The notes under the pieces were generated by a model. It saw only the letters and a list, made by a program, of their open reading frames with translations. It made no database searches and was not told where the DNA came from. Positions 19,796 through 29,268 of a DNA stretch of 44,909 nt are shown piece after piece (position 1 is the stretch's first letter; every line of letters starts with the position of its first letter). Location: positions 1-44,909 of the forward strand of contig SHXO01000013.1 in assembly GCA_009693245.1 (NCBI GenBank), written 5' to 3'. The DNA is from Betaproteobacteria bacterium (GTDB lineage: Bacteria > Pseudomonadota > Gammaproteobacteria > Burkholderiales > SHXO01). The position numbers and the translations under genes were made by a program.

Positions 19796-21205
19796 ATGTA
19801 CTACTCGTATTTTGGCCTGAGCCAACCGCCCTTTCGCATTACCCCCGACACTGATTTTTTCTTCGAGGGCGCCAATCGTGGCGCGGTGTTGGAGGCGTTG
19901 GTCTATGCCATCACCCAAGGCGAGGGCATCGTCAAAGTCGTGGGGGAAGTCGGCAGCGGGAAGACCATGCTGTGCCGGGTACTGCAGGCACGTTTACCCA
20001 AGCACGTGGAAGGCGTCTACTTGGCCAACCCCAGCGTATCGCCCGAGGAAATCCTTCACGCCATAGGCTTCGAACTACAGTTGCCCATCACTAGGGAGGC
20101 TTCTCGGCTCGAAGTCATGCATGCTTTGAACGAATATTTGCTTGGGCGCCATGCGCAAGGGCGGCAGGTCGTGGTGTTCGTGGAAGAATCGCAGAGCATG
20201 CCCATTCCCACGCTTGAAGAAATTCGCCTGCTTTCCAATCTCTAAACCAAGCAGCATAAGCTGTTGCAAATCGTGCTATTTGGACAGCCGGAATTGGACG
20301 TCAATCTTGCCCGCAACGAGATCCGCCAGCTACGCGATCGCATCACCCACAGCTTTTCCCTTGGCCCCATGCGCATCGACGATGTGCATAAGTACCTCTC
20401 CTTCCGCTTACGGGCGGCCGGCTACCGCGGGCCCGAATTGTTCAGTCCCGAGATCGCCCGCCAGATGGCCAGAGCCAGCCAGGGGTTGACCCGGCGCATC
20501 AACATCCTGGCCGACAAGACCTTGCTCGCGGCCTTCGCCGACGGAACACACAACATCAAGAAGAAGCATTTGGACGCGGCGGCCGCCGATAGCGAGTTCG
20601 CCGCCGGAACCGGGTTCCGCTGGCGCATCGCGCTCATGGCGGCAACGTGCCTGATCGTCGCAGCCATGGCCTGGGTAGGTTATCGCGCACTGAACGACAC
20701 GAAAGCTCCCGGGAATGCCACGGCCGCCCCCCCGACTTCACGAAATACGCAACCCGCCGTGGCCGCGCCCGCTCCCAGCCAGCCGGCACCATCCGCACTG
20801 TCAACTCCGGCGGTAAACGCGAATTCCGCGAATTCAAGGGCCGAGGCCTTTTCCGACCCTCTGGAATCGCGTCTCTCGGCCACGCACGAATGGCTGGCCA
20901 AGACACCGGGTAATCTCCTCGGCATTCAATTGCTGGGGTCGAACGACCTGGGTTTATTACGCCGATATTTCGATGAATTGCAAAAGTCGGTTGAGCCGGA
21001 AAAAATCTTTGTGTACCGTACCCGAACAAGTAGCGGGCCTTCGGTCACACTGTTGTATGGAACCTTCTTCAACCGGGCGGAAGCATTGCAAGCCCTGGAC
21101 GCCCTTCCCCCGGGGCTGCGAATCAACCGGCCGTACATCCGTACGGTCGATGGCATTCGGTTAGAGGCTGTTCTCACAAGCGGTGAACCTGGACAGCCTA
21201 ATTAA
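19796..21205 (+). pseudogene. MshM/ExeA-like AAA ATPase interrupted by an in-frame TAA
   Basis: One frame of 469 sense and nonsense codons with a TAA at codon 150 (20243-20245); on both sides the frame is unchanged. Upstream: MYYSYFGLSQPPFRITPDTD, Walker A GEVGSGKT (50-57) and a Walker-B-like VVVFVEESQSMP. Across the stop the protein reads LLSNL-stop-TKQHKLLQIVLFGQPELD; the family has NLET..., so one G-to-T change (GAA to TAA) explains it. Downstream: sensor regions, a membrane segment near 278-298, a Pro/Ala-rich linker and a SPOR-like C-terminal domain. It would be a pilus or secretion-associated ATPase. A sequencing error or read-through are alternatives to gene death. Confidence 0.85.
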
Positions 21206-21249
21206 ACAAGGGACTGGAGAAAACGACGATGGGACCGAACATGTGTATA

Positions 21250-21450
21250 GGGCACCTCTAATAATTCAGCATTCTAGAGTAGTGCGTATGGAATCGATGT
21301 GATAAAAATCCTCGAAGCGCAAAGTGATCCAGAGGCCGATGAAGAAAGACAAACGCAGGAAGCAACCCAAACCCAAGCAGCCTGGATTCTTCGATGTACA
21401 AGAGCGAGCCGAGCAACTCACTCGGATGGGAGATCCGCTGGTGGGGTTTG
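21250..21450 (+). mobile_element. IS5-type transposase remnant
   Basis: From 21339 the frame reads MKKDKRRKQPKPKQPGFFDV followed by QERAEQLTRMGDPLV, the N-terminus of IS5-family transposases, and then diverges after GDPLV (about 21443) into unrelated sequence. The stretch GGGCACCTCTAATAATTCAGC at about 21250 is a plausible left terminal repeat. Thus only the left end of the element, about 200 of more than 1000 bases, survives. The 345-base space between the ATPase pseudogene and the cupin gene holds this remnant plus a short CCCTCGCCC.../GGGTGAGGG repeat and nothing else I can support. Confidence 0.6.
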
Positions 21451-21470
21451 GGTTGCTTCCCTCGCCCACC

Positions 21471-21495
21471 GGGAGAGGGATCGAGGGTGAGGGAA
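21471..21495. repeat. CCCTCGCCC-type inverted repeat
   Basis: CCCTCGCCCACCGGGAGAGGG followed by ATCGAGGGTGAGGG contains several short inverted arms (CCCTC/GAGGG). Such sequences recur as dispersed extragenic repeats in many proteobacterial genomes. It lies exactly at the point where the IS5 remnant ends, so it may mark the deletion or recombination junction. Confidence 0.4.
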
Positions 21496-21550
21496 AGAAC
21501 ATGTCACGAAGTACGATAAGATTAAGGGCATTATTGGGGAGGAGCACAAC

Positions 21551-21967
21551 GTGAGTGAAGCCAAAACGGTGGGCAAGAAGTCTTGGGATTTTGTTCATAA
21601 CCTCGCGCAAGACGCGAAATGGACGCCGGGATTGCGGGAAATCTTCGAGTACCGCGACTTGGGCATCAAGGACGGTACCAAGGGCGACTACATCGCCCAC
21701 TTGATCCGCCACAACGGTAAGAAGGCGAAGGACAAAGTGCAGGAGTGGCACGTGCACGACTGCTCATTTCAGTTTGTGCTGGTGCTCAACGGCTGGGCCA
21801 CCTTCGAGTACGAAGGCCAGGGAGTGAAAACTATCCGCAAAGGCGACTGCATCAACCAGGTCCCGGGCATCAGACATCGTGAGATCGATTGTTCCGAGGA
21901 TTACGAAGTGCTGGAGATCGTTTCTCCGGCCGATTTCAAGACGCGCGTGGTGGATGCGCCGGGGTAG
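21551..21967 (+). CDS. cupin domain protein
   Basis: 138 residues from a GTG with GGGGAGGAG upstream. The two cupin motifs are visible: KVQEWHVHDCSFQFVLVLNGW (G(X)5HXH... type, with H-V-H as metal ligands) and the later DCINQVPGIRHREI. It is probably a cytosolic small-molecule binding protein or dioxygenase-like enzyme; the substrate is unknown. It follows the IS5 remnant and converges on the DUF4275-like gene with 45 bases between. Confidence 0.8.
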   Translation: MSEAKTVGKKSWDFVHNLAQDAKWTPGLREIFEYRDLGIKDGTKGDYIAHLIRHNGKKAKDKVQEWHVHDCSFQFVLVLNGWATFEYEGQGVKTIRKGDCINQVPGIRHREIDCSEDYEVLEIVSPADFKTRVVDAPG

Positions 21968-22012
21968 GTTACGTTCCAACCTCGGTGTTGTGATGCGGCG
22001 GCTGGTTAAGCT

Positions 22013-22507
22013 CTACTTCCAGCCTCTGCGCCTCGCGTTCTCGGCCTCTTGCCGTTTACGTGACCTGGCTCTAACATCGGAAAGATTCTGTTTGTTTAGT
22101 GCCTCGTAGTTTCGGTGCGCCGCGAAGTATGGACCCAACCACCCCGCCTCATGGGTAAACGCCATGGTCCAAGCTAGATTCCGCGGAAAAACGTAGTAGT
22201 CGGTTCGGGCACATACCTCTGCGGCGGGACGAGAATCCGTTTCAATGGCACGTATGCGATCGTTCGACAGCACGATGTACTCTGGCGCTACCTGTTCTTC
22301 GTATCTTGCAATGGCCTCGGCTCGGCGCACACTTGGATAGTTCCCGCCACTGAAAACGTGCCACATAAAAGTCTCGGAGCTCGCGTTTTGCATGTTCGCG
22401 CAGAACGCATTCATCCACTGCACCGCGAGATCCGCTGCCTCTTCCGGGGAGAAGATCTTCAGCGGCTTGGTGGTGCCAAGGTCAATGGCTGAGCGTGCTT
22501 TGTTCAT
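22013..22507 (-). CDS. DUF4275-like protein of unknown function
   Basis: 164 residues, soluble, no signal peptide. The middle part (SSETFMWHVFSGGNYPSVRRAEAIARYE and YYVFPRNLAWTMAFTHEAGWLGPYF, described here in parts) resembles DUF4275, a family with a conserved W-H-x-F and an F-P-x-N-x-x-W-T-x-x-x-T-H-E core. I cannot assign a function. The C-terminal 25 residues are strongly basic (RARSRKRQEAENARRRGWK). The codon use is less GC-biased than in the neighbours. Confidence 0.65.
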   Translation of the reverse strand: MNKARSAIDLGTTKPLKIFSPEEAADLAVQWMNAFCANMQNASSETFMWHVFSGGNYPSVRRAEAIARYEEQVAPEYIVLSNDRIRAIETDSRPAAEVCARTDYYVFPRNLAWTMAFTHEAGWLGPYFAAHRNYEALNKQNLSDVRARSRKRQEAENARRRGWK

Positions 22508-22558
22508 ATGACGGGGTATCCCTCATGCCGCTTGCAGAGGAAAACTCCAGCCATGTTC

Positions 22559-23356
22559 CTAGCGACGCGGTGAGAGGTCCAGTCTGACGATATCGGCGAT
22601 GCCTTCAACCGCCTTCGGATACCGCTCTCGTACCAGAGGGTCGTGGCCGGGGATGACGTGATCGGGCGATTCCGCGAGCGAGACTAGTTTGCGATGGCCG
22701 TCGAGCATGTCTTGCACGTTGTAGACGATGGGGAAGGGGCGGCCTTGTTCCATGTTGGCGTAGAAGTGACTGGCGTCCGAGGCCAGCACCACCCAGCCGC
22801 GCTCGGTCCACACGCGCACGGATTGGAGTCCCTTCGTGTGGCCGCCGATGCGGTGCACGCTTACGCCGGGCGCTAGTTCTTCATCGCCGTCGTGAAAGGC
22901 GACCTGGCCCGCGAAATTCCTTCGGATCAAGGTGAGCACGTCGTCCACGTCCATGGCATGGCGAAGCGCCCCATGGGTCATACAGCGGCCGGTGACGAAT
23001 TCGACTTCAGCGTCCTGAATATGCAGGCGCGCGTTTGGAAACAAGTCCAGATTGCCGGCGTGGTCGTAATGCATGTGGGTGACGATGACGTCCTTGACGT
23101 TGGCGGCATCGATACCGATTTTGGCCAGACCTGCTTCCACCGAGCGTGTGAGGGTGCGGTCGCGGCGCACGCTGGTTTCGGCGGTGAAGCCGGTGTCTAC
23201 TACGAAGGTGCGCCCGGATCCGACGATGGCCCACACGAAGAAATTGATGGGCATGGGTCCGTCGTGTTCGTCGCCGCCGATGAAGTTCGCGCTGGCGCGC
23301 CGTTCATGATGGCCGTACTGGACGGCATAGACTTTATAGGGTTCGAGTTTTGACAT
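22559..23356 (-). CDS. metallo-beta-lactamase-fold hydrolase, lactonase-like
   Basis: 265 residues from the ATG at 23356 (MSKLEPYKVYAVQYGHHERR); the in-frame extension further upstream lies in repeat-like DNA and is unlikely to be coding. The zinc motif THMHYDHAGN (HxHxDH) is intact, with later ligands in GGHTKGLQS, SDASHFY and IPGHDP. The ordering resembles N-acyl-homoserine lactonases (AiiA/AttM type), but other lactones or esters are equally possible. No signal peptide, so probably cytosolic. Confidence 0.85.
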   Translation of the reverse strand: MSKLEPYKVYAVQYGHHERRASANFIGGDEHDGPMPINFFVWAIVGSGRTFVVDTGFTAETSVRRDRTLTRSVEAGLAKIGIDAANVKDVIVTHMHYDHAGNLDLFPNARLHIQDAEVEFVTGRCMTHGALRHAMDVDDVLTLIRRNFAGQVAFHDGDEELAPGVSVHRIGGHTKGLQSVRVWTERGWVVLASDASHFYANMEQGRPFPIVYNVQDMLDGHRKLVSLAESPDHVIPGHDPLVRERYPKAVEGIADIVRLDLSPRR

Positions 23357-23431
23357 GGGCTTCAGCGCGAGTTGTAGGCGGGCGCATAGTTTAGCTTGCG
23401 GAACTGAAGGGCGTGAGGCGGAAGGCGGGAG

Positions 23432-23497
23432 GCGGGAAACGTGAAATGTGCGTGCGCGTGTCATCACGCTTCACCCTTCACTCCTCACGTTTCCCGC
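23432..23497. repeat. 13-bp perfect inverted repeat between tex and the MBL gene
   Basis: GCGGGAAACGTGA (23432-23444) and TCACGTTTCCCGC (23485-23497) are exact inverse copies separated by 40 bases. The spacer holds further short GTGA/TCAC repeats, and the left flank has GGCGTGAGGCGG-type runs. The right arm touches the tex stop codon. It may act as a terminator-like structure for tex, or be a dispersed extragenic repeat. Confidence 0.7.
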
Positions 23498-25896
23498 TAC
23501 TTCTGTCGCGCCCTTGCCATTGCCAGAGCAAGCGCACTCGGTTCTCGCGACTCCACCACGGCGGGGCGAGACGCTGGCTGCGGAGGTTTATTCGGCTTGG
23601 CCCTGGGATCATGGCGAGGGCGAGCGTCCCGCCGCGAATCGCGTGGCGGACGGGCCGGCTCCCGGCGCTTTTCGGGCGGCGCGGCGGCGGGATCGGAAAA
23701 TTTCATGGTGAGCGCGACGCGCTGGCGCTTCTCGTCCACCTCGACGACCTTAACCCGCACTACGTCCCCGGCCTTGACCACCTCGCGCGGATCCTTGATG
23801 AACTTATTGCTCAAGGCGGAGATGTGCACCAATCCGTCCTGGTGTACGCCCACGTCCACGAAGGCGCCGAAGTTGGTGACGTTGGTGACAACACCTTCGA
23901 GCATCATGCCGGGGGCCAGGTCTTTCAGCGCTTCCACACCTTCCTTGAAGGCGGCGGTCTTGAACTCGGGACGCGGATCGCGGCCTGGCTTCTCCAGCTC
24001 CTTCAGGATATCGGCGATTGTAGGCACGCCGAAGTGTTCGCCGGCGTAGCGGGCGGGGTCCAGGTTCTTCAGCGTGTTGATGTCTCCGATGATGGTCCTT
24101 ACCTCGCGTTGGATATCCGCCAGGATGCGCTCCACCAAGGGGTATGCTTCCGGGTGAACGGCGGAGGCATCCAAGGGGTTGGTGCCGTTCATGATGCGCA
24201 AGAAACCGGCGGCTTGTTCAAAGGTCTTCTCGCCCAGGCGCGGAACCTTCATCAGGTCATGGCGCGTGAGGAAGGCACCGTTGGCATCGCGATGATTCAC
24301 TATGCTCTGCGCGATGCCGCTGCTCAAACCCGCCACACGCGCGAGCAATGCAACGGAGGCGGTGTTGACATCCACGCCCACGGCATTGACGCAATCTTCC
24401 ACCACGGCATTGAGGGCGCGTGCCAGATGCGCTTGATTCACGTCGTGCTGGTACTGCCCCACGCCGATGGCCTTGGGTTCGATCTTCACCAGTTCGGCCA
24501 GGGGATCTTGCACGCGCCGGGCAATGGACACGGCTCCGCGCAGGGATACATCCAAATCGGGAAACTCTTTCGCCGCCAGGCTGGAGGCGGAGTAGACGGA
24601 GGCACCGGCCTCGCTCACCACGATCTTGTGCGGTTTCAACTCGGGATGGCGCTTGAGGAGATCGCCGGTGAGCTTGTCGGTCTCTCGCGAAGCGGTGCCG
24701 TTGCCGATGGAGATCAGTTCCACGTTGTGCTTGGTGCACAGCGCAGCCAGAAGTGCCACCGAAGCATCCCAATCGTTGCGCGGCGCGTGGGGGAAAATCG
24801 TGGCGGTATCGAGCAACTTACCGGTGCCGTCGACCACGGCGACCTTGACGCCCGTGCGCAAGCCCGGATCCAAACCCATGGTTGCACGCGGCCCGGCGGG
24901 GGCGGCCAGCAACAGGTCTTTCAAATTCATGCCGAACACGCGGATGGCCTCGGTCTCCGCACGGGCGCGCAGCTCGCCCATGAGTTCGGTTTCCAAGGAC
25001 TGGGATATTTTCACGCGCCACGCCCAACGCACCGTGTCACCTAGCCAAGCGTCGGCGGGGCGGCCTTGCTGCGCGATGTGGTAGCGCTCGGCGATGCGCG
25101 CCTCGCAGGGATTGAGCGGTGCATCCCCTTTTGGTTTTTCTTCCTCGCCTTCCAGGCGTAACGCAATGTGCAGAATCTCCTCACGCCGCCCGCGAAACAA
25201 CGCCAGCGCTCGGTGGGAAGGCACATTCTTCATGCGCTCCGAATAGGCGAAGTAATCGGAAAACTTCGCGCCCTTCTCCTGCTTGCCCTCGATCACCTTG
25301 GATTGCGCGACGCCGTGCTCGCGGAAATACTCGCGCAGTGCGCCAACGAGATCCGCGTCTTCGGCGAAACGCTCCAGCAAGATCTGGCGTGCCCCCTCCA
25401 GCGCCGTCTTGCTGTCGGGAACGCCGGGATTCTCCGCATCCGCGGCCTTGAAGGCGGGCTTGATGTACTTGAGTGCCTCGTCGTCTGGCACCAGTTCCGG
25501 GTTGCTTAAAAGCGCATCGGCCAAGGGTTCCAGGCCGGCCTCGCGGGCGATCTGTGCTTTGGTACGGCGCTTCGGCTTATAGGGGAGATAGAGATCTTCC
25601 AGACGTGCCTTGTCCGCCGCGGATTCGATGTGCCCGCGCAGTTCCGGGGTGAGCTTGCCTTGCGCTTCGATGGAAGCCAGGATGGTGGTACGGCGCTCTT
25701 CCAGTTCTCGCAGGTAGTGCAATCGCTCCTCCAGTGCGCGCAACTGGGTGTCGTCGAGCCCGCCCGTGGCCTCCTTGCGGTAGCGCGCGATGAATGGCAC
25801 AGTGGCGCCTTCGTCCAAGAGCGCGATGGCCGCTTGCGCTTGGGATTCACGCGCGGCGATTTCGGTGGCGATGCGATGGGCGATGGAAGATAGCAT
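23497..25896 (-). CDS. tex: Tex family RNA-binding transcription accessory protein
   Basis: 799 residues, normal for Tex. The N-terminal helical region ([20 protein letters not shown]), YqgF-like RNase fold ([16 protein letters not shown] at about 330), helix-hairpin-helix segments ([20 protein letters not shown]) and a C-terminal S1 domain (about 650-722, [20 protein letters not shown]) are in the usual order. A low-complexity Pro/Arg tail of about 60 residues ends the protein. Tex binds nucleic acid and affects transcription and toxin expression in other species; the exact role here is unknown. Confidence 0.97.
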   Translation of the reverse strand: MLSSIAHRIATEIAARESQAQAAIALLDEGATVPFIARYRKEATGGLDDTQLRALEERLHYLRELEERRTTILASIEAQGKLTPELRGHIESAADKARLEDLYLPYKPKRRTKAQIAREAGLEPLADALLSNPELVPDDEALKYIKPAFKAADAENPGVPDSKTALEGARQILLERFAEDADLVGALREYFREHGVAQSKVIEGKQEKGAKFSDYFAYSERMKNVPSHRALALFRGRREEILHIALRLEGEEEKPKGDAPLNPCEARIAERYHIAQQGRPADAWLGDTVRWAWRVKISQSLETELMGELRARAETEAIRVFGMNLKDLLLAAPAGPRATMGLDPGLRTGVKVAVVDGTGKLLDTATIFPHAPRNDWDASVALLAALCTKHNVELISIGNGTASRETDKLTGDLLKRHPELKPHKIVVSEAGASVYSASSLAAKEFPDLDVSLRGAVSIARRVQDPLAELVKIEPKAIGVGQYQHDVNQAHLARALNAVVEDCVNAVGVDVNTASVALLARVAGLSSGIAQSIVNHRDANGAFLTRHDLMKVPRLGEKTFEQAAGFLRIMNGTNPLDASAVHPEAYPLVERILADIQREVRTIIGDINTLKNLDPARYAGEHFGVPTIADILKELEKPGRDPRPEFKTAAFKEGVEALKDLAPGMMLEGVVTNVTNFGAFVDVGVHQDGLVHISALSNKFIKDPREVVKAGDVVRVKVVEVDEKRQRVALTMKFSDPAAAPPEKRREPARPPRDSRRDARPRHDPRAKPNKPPQPASRPAVVESREPSALALAMARARQK

Positions 25897-26052
25897 GGGA
25901 TAAGGTACGGTATTTCGAGAAAAGGCGCGAACTATACAAGATTCGCGGGAAGGTCACTGCGGGCGAAGGTTTGTTGGCGCGCGGATAAGCCGCCCACGCC
26001 GGTGGTTTGAAGCCTAATCGCATAGGTAAGAAAAACGTAGAGGAGATTCAAG

Positions 26053-27237
26053 ATGCCATCCAAGCGACTCTTAAAGGCTGACTCGCCCGCCGTGGACTCC
26101 CGCAGGAAATTCCTCGGCCGCGCCGCACTCGCGGGCGGCGTAGCGGTTGCCGGGCTGGCGGGCTGCGGCAAATCCGAGCAGCCAAAATCCGCCGGTCCAG
26201 CCGCGGCGGCCACAGCAGCGAAATCGATGACCCTGCGAATTCAAGCCGGAACCGGCGCCGGAGACCTGTTCTTCGGTTTCGTGCAGGATTATGCGCGCAT
26301 TGTGTCCGACTTGAGCGCCGGAGCGCTCAAGTTCGACGTTTTGCAACCGGGTTCCGTGGTCAAGGCCTTCGACATGGCCGATGCCGTGCACAAGGGAACC
26401 TTGGATGCGTGCTTCGGTGTGCCTGCGTTTTGGTACAACAAGAATTCGGCGCTTTCTCTCTTCGGCACGGGTCCGGCGCTCGGCCACAACGGCAATACGT
26501 TCTTGTCGTGGTTCGAACATGGCGGCGGCAAGGCACTCTATGAAGAGCTTTATCGCGACGTCCTCAAACTCGATGTGACGCCGTTCATGATGGGCCCGAT
26601 GATGACCCAACCATTGGGGTGGTTCAAGAAAGAAGTGAAGAGCGCGGAGGATTTCAAGGGACTTAAATACCGCACGGTGGGGCTCTCGGTGGATGTTTTC
26701 ACCGCGATGGGCGCGGCGGTGACCGCGATGCCGGGGCCCGATGTGGTTCCGGCCTTGGACCGAGGCGTCATCGAAGCCGCCGAGTTCAATAATCCCACGG
26801 TGGATGCGGGCCTGGGTTTGCAAGACGTGGCGAAATTCTGCATGGTGCGCAGCTACCACCAGCCGGCCGAATGTTTCGAGGTGCTCATCAACAAGAAGAC
26901 CTTCGAGGCATTACCCGAGATCGGCAAGATGGCTTTGCGCTATGCGCCCAAGGTGCTGAGTTCGGAGTTCACGTGGAAGATCATGGATGCGTATTCGCAG
27001 TCCTATCTTGACCTGCGCGATAACAAGGGAGTGAAGTTCATCGAATCTCCGGTGGATGTGCTGCAGGCACAGCTCAAGGCCTGGGACCAAGTGGCCGAGC
27101 AAAAGAGCAAGGAGAATCCCTTCTTCGCCAAGGTGCTGGAATCGCAGAAGACTTACATGAAGCGCGTGGTGGGTTATCAGATCAAGTTCGAAGCCTCGCC
27201 TTCCATGTCCTATGAGCATTTCTTCGGCAAGGCTTAA
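26053..27237 (+). CDS. TRAP transporter substrate-binding protein with Tat-lipoprotein signal
   Basis: 394 residues of the DctP family. The N-terminus has SRRKFLGRAALAGGVAVAGL, a twin-arginine motif with hydrophobic stretch, followed by the lipobox LAGC; it should be exported by Tat and lipid-anchored, unlike the soluble Sec-exported classical DctP. The body carries the DctP landmarks LKYRTVGLSVDVFTAMGAAV and AAEFNNPTVDAGLG. It is the first gene of a complete TRAP operon, with an AGGAG site before the ATG. It may bind a carboxylic or keto acid; the ligand is unknown. Confidence 0.93.
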   Translation: MPSKRLLKADSPAVDSRRKFLGRAALAGGVAVAGLAGCGKSEQPKSAGPAAAATAAKSMTLRIQAGTGAGDLFFGFVQDYARIVSDLSAGALKFDVLQPGSVVKAFDMADAVHKGTLDACFGVPAFWYNKNSALSLFGTGPALGHNGNTFLSWFEHGGGKALYEELYRDVLKLDVTPFMMGPMMTQPLGWFKKEVKSAEDFKGLKYRTVGLSVDVFTAMGAAVTAMPGPDVVPALDRGVIEAAEFNNPTVDAGLGLQDVAKFCMVRSYHQPAECFEVLINKKTFEALPEIGKMALRYAPKVLSSEFTWKIMDAYSQSYLDLRDNKGVKFIESPVDVLQAQLKAWDQVAEQKSKENPFFAKVLESQKTYMKRVVGYQIKFEASPSMSYEHFFGKA

Positions 27238-27252
27238 ACAGACGCCGCCCGC

Positions 27253-27837
27253 ATGAACCGTTATCTGCTCGCCGTGGACCGGCTGAACGCCAGGATCGGT
27301 AAGGCTTTCGCTTGGTGCATCGTAGGCCTTACCGCCATGGTGTGCTATGACGTGGTGGTGCGTTATGTCTTGCGTGCGCCCACCAGCTGGGGCTTGGACG
27401 TGAGCCTGATGTTCTATGGCGCCTTGTTCATGATGGCCGGGGGATATACCCTCTCGCGTAACGGGCACGTGCGCGGCGATGTGTTGTACCGCTTTCTTTC
27501 GCCCCGGGTACAGGCGTCATTGGATCTCGCGCTTTATTTACTCTTTTTCATTCCTGGTATTTCCGCGCTTGCCTGGTTCGGCGTGGGATTCGCCACGGAT
27601 TCCTGGGCGATGCTGGAACAATCTCAAACCACCTCCAACGGGCTTCCCGTCTACCCGCTCAAGACCATCATTCCCATCGCCGGCGCGTTGTTGTTGGTCC
27701 AGGGCATTGCCGAGATCGTTAGGTGCGTGATCTGCATCCGTACCGGCGAATGGCCCATGCGCTTGCAAGACGTGGAGGAATTGGACATCGAGGAACTGAA
27801 AGCGAGCCTCGCGCAAGCGCAAAGCGCGGAAAAATGA
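27253..27837 (+). CDS. TRAP transporter small permease (DctQ type)
   Basis: 194 residues with four membrane helices, the DctQ/YiaM layout; VRYVLRAPTSWGLDVSLMFYGALFMM (parts) is the conserved region. The C-terminal tail is hydrophilic and longer than average. It lies 15 bases after the binding-protein gene and its stop overlaps the start of the large permease (ATGA), indicating translational coupling. Confidence 0.93.
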   Translation: MNRYLLAVDRLNARIGKAFAWCIVGLTAMVCYDVVVRYVLRAPTSWGLDVSLMFYGALFMMAGGYTLSRNGHVRGDVLYRFLSPRVQASLDLALYLLFFIPGISALAWFGVGFATDSWAMLEQSQTTSNGLPVYPLKTIIPIAGALLLVQGIAEIVRCVICIRTGEWPMRLQDVEELDIEELKASLAQAQSAEK

Positions 27838-29258
27838 AAGCAGCACGCTTCGGGTTGTTCTTCCTGGTCGCCGCCATCGCCGCCATCGTCTTACTGCTGC
27901 TGATCCCCGAGGAGATCACGCGCGGACACTTGGGCTTGCTCATGCTGGGGCTCATCGTGGTGGCCATTCTGCTGGGGTTCCCGACGGCCTTCACTCTCAT
28001 GGGATTGGGCATGGTGTTCGGCTACTTCGCCTTTTACCGCGAGGGCCAGCCGGTCTTCAGCAACCCCGTGTTCGACCAGATGGTGTTGCGCACCTTCGGT
28101 GTGATGACCAACGATGTGGTGATCTCGGTGCCGCTCTTCGTCTTCATGGGCTATCTGATCGAGCGTGCCAACATCATCGACCGCTTGTTTCGTGCCCTGC
28201 AATTGGCCATGGTGCGCGTGCCGGGTAGCTTGGCGGTCGCCACCATTTTGACGTGCACGGTGTTCGCAACGGCGACGGGGATCGTGGGCGCCACCGTGAC
28301 GTTGATGGGTTTACTGGCGTTGCCCGCCATGCTGCGAGCGGGCTATGACGTCAAACTTTCGGCCGGAGTAATCACCGCCGGCGGATGTTTGGGGATCTTG
28401 ATCCCGCCCAGCGTCATGCTGATTCTCTACGGCGCCACGGCGCAAGTGTCGGTGGTGAAGCTCTACGCGGGCGCCTTATTCCCGGGGATGATGCTGGCTG
28501 GGCTCTACATCGCCTACGCGATTCTGCGGGCCGTCATCAATCCCTCCCTGGCGCCCAAGCCCCCGCCCGAGGAACGCGATGTGCCAGTCGGTGAAGTGGT
28601 GCGCATGCTATGCACGTCCGTGCTTCCATTGGCGGCATTGATTACCGCCGTGCTGGGAAGCATCGTGGCTGGTATCGCGACGCCCACGGAGGCGGCCGCG
28701 GTGGGCGCCCTGGGCGCGATATTGCTAGCGCTTGGGTACCGCAAGCTCACGTGGGGGCGGTTTCAGGAGTCGGTCATCCTCACCGCGCGCACCACGGCCA
28801 TGGTGGCGTGGCTGTTCGTGGGTTCGCAATTGTTTTCGTCGGCCTTTGCCTTGCTGGGGGGGCAGTCGTTGCTGGAAGGGTGGGTGCGCTCTCTCGACAT
28901 GACCCCGATCCAGTTCCTTCTGCTTTCGCAGGTCATCATTTTTCTGCTGGGCTGGCCCTTGGAGTGGACCGAGATCATCGTGATCTTCGTGCCTATTTTC
29001 TTGCCGCTCTTGCATCACTTCGGCATCGACCCGCTGTTCTTCGGTATTCTGGTCGCGGTCAATCTGCAGGCCGCTTTCCTGTCGCCGCCGGTGGCGATGG
29101 CGGGGTTTTATCTCAAGGGAGTGGCGCCTCCGCACGTCACCCTCGGGCAAATTTTCGCGGGCATGATGCCCTTCATGCTGATCCAGGTATTCGCGATGTT
29201 TTTGTTGTACGTTTTTCCCGCCATCGCGATGTGGTTACCCAAGGTGTTGTACTCATGA
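27834..29258 (+). CDS. TRAP transporter large permease (DctM type)
   Basis: 474 residues from the ATG at 27834; the longer frame upstream is a shadow of the small permease. It has about 12 membrane helices and the signature GCLGILIPPSVMLILYGATA, plus PTEAAAVGALGAI. It moves the substrate using the sodium or proton gradient, as part of the inner-membrane complex with the small permease and the binding protein. Confidence 0.95.
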   Translation: MKAARFGLFFLVAAIAAIVLLLLIPEEITRGHLGLLMLGLIVVAILLGFPTAFTLMGLGMVFGYFAFYREGQPVFSNPVFDQMVLRTFGVMTNDVVISVPLFVFMGYLIERANIIDRLFRALQLAMVRVPGSLAVATILTCTVFATATGIVGATVTLMGLLALPAMLRAGYDVKLSAGVITAGGCLGILIPPSVMLILYGATAQVSVVKLYAGALFPGMMLAGLYIAYAILRAVINPSLAPKPPPEERDVPVGEVVRMLCTSVLPLAALITAVLGSIVAGIATPTEAAAVGALGAILLALGYRKLTWGRFQESVILTARTTAMVAWLFVGSQLFSSAFALLGGQSLLEGWVRSLDMTPIQFLLLSQVIIFLLGWPLEWTEIIVIFVPIFLPLLHHFGIDPLFFGILVAVNLQAAFLSPPVAMAGFYLKGVAPPHVTLGQIFAGMMPFMLIQVFAMFLLYVFPAIAMWLPKVLYS

Positions 29259-29268
29259 GGCGGTATCC

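Noticed and set aside
23413-25044. 543-residue plus-strand open frame opposite tex
   Set aside because: It is the complement of the well-supported tex gene, has no family resemblance and arises from GC-rich codon bias.
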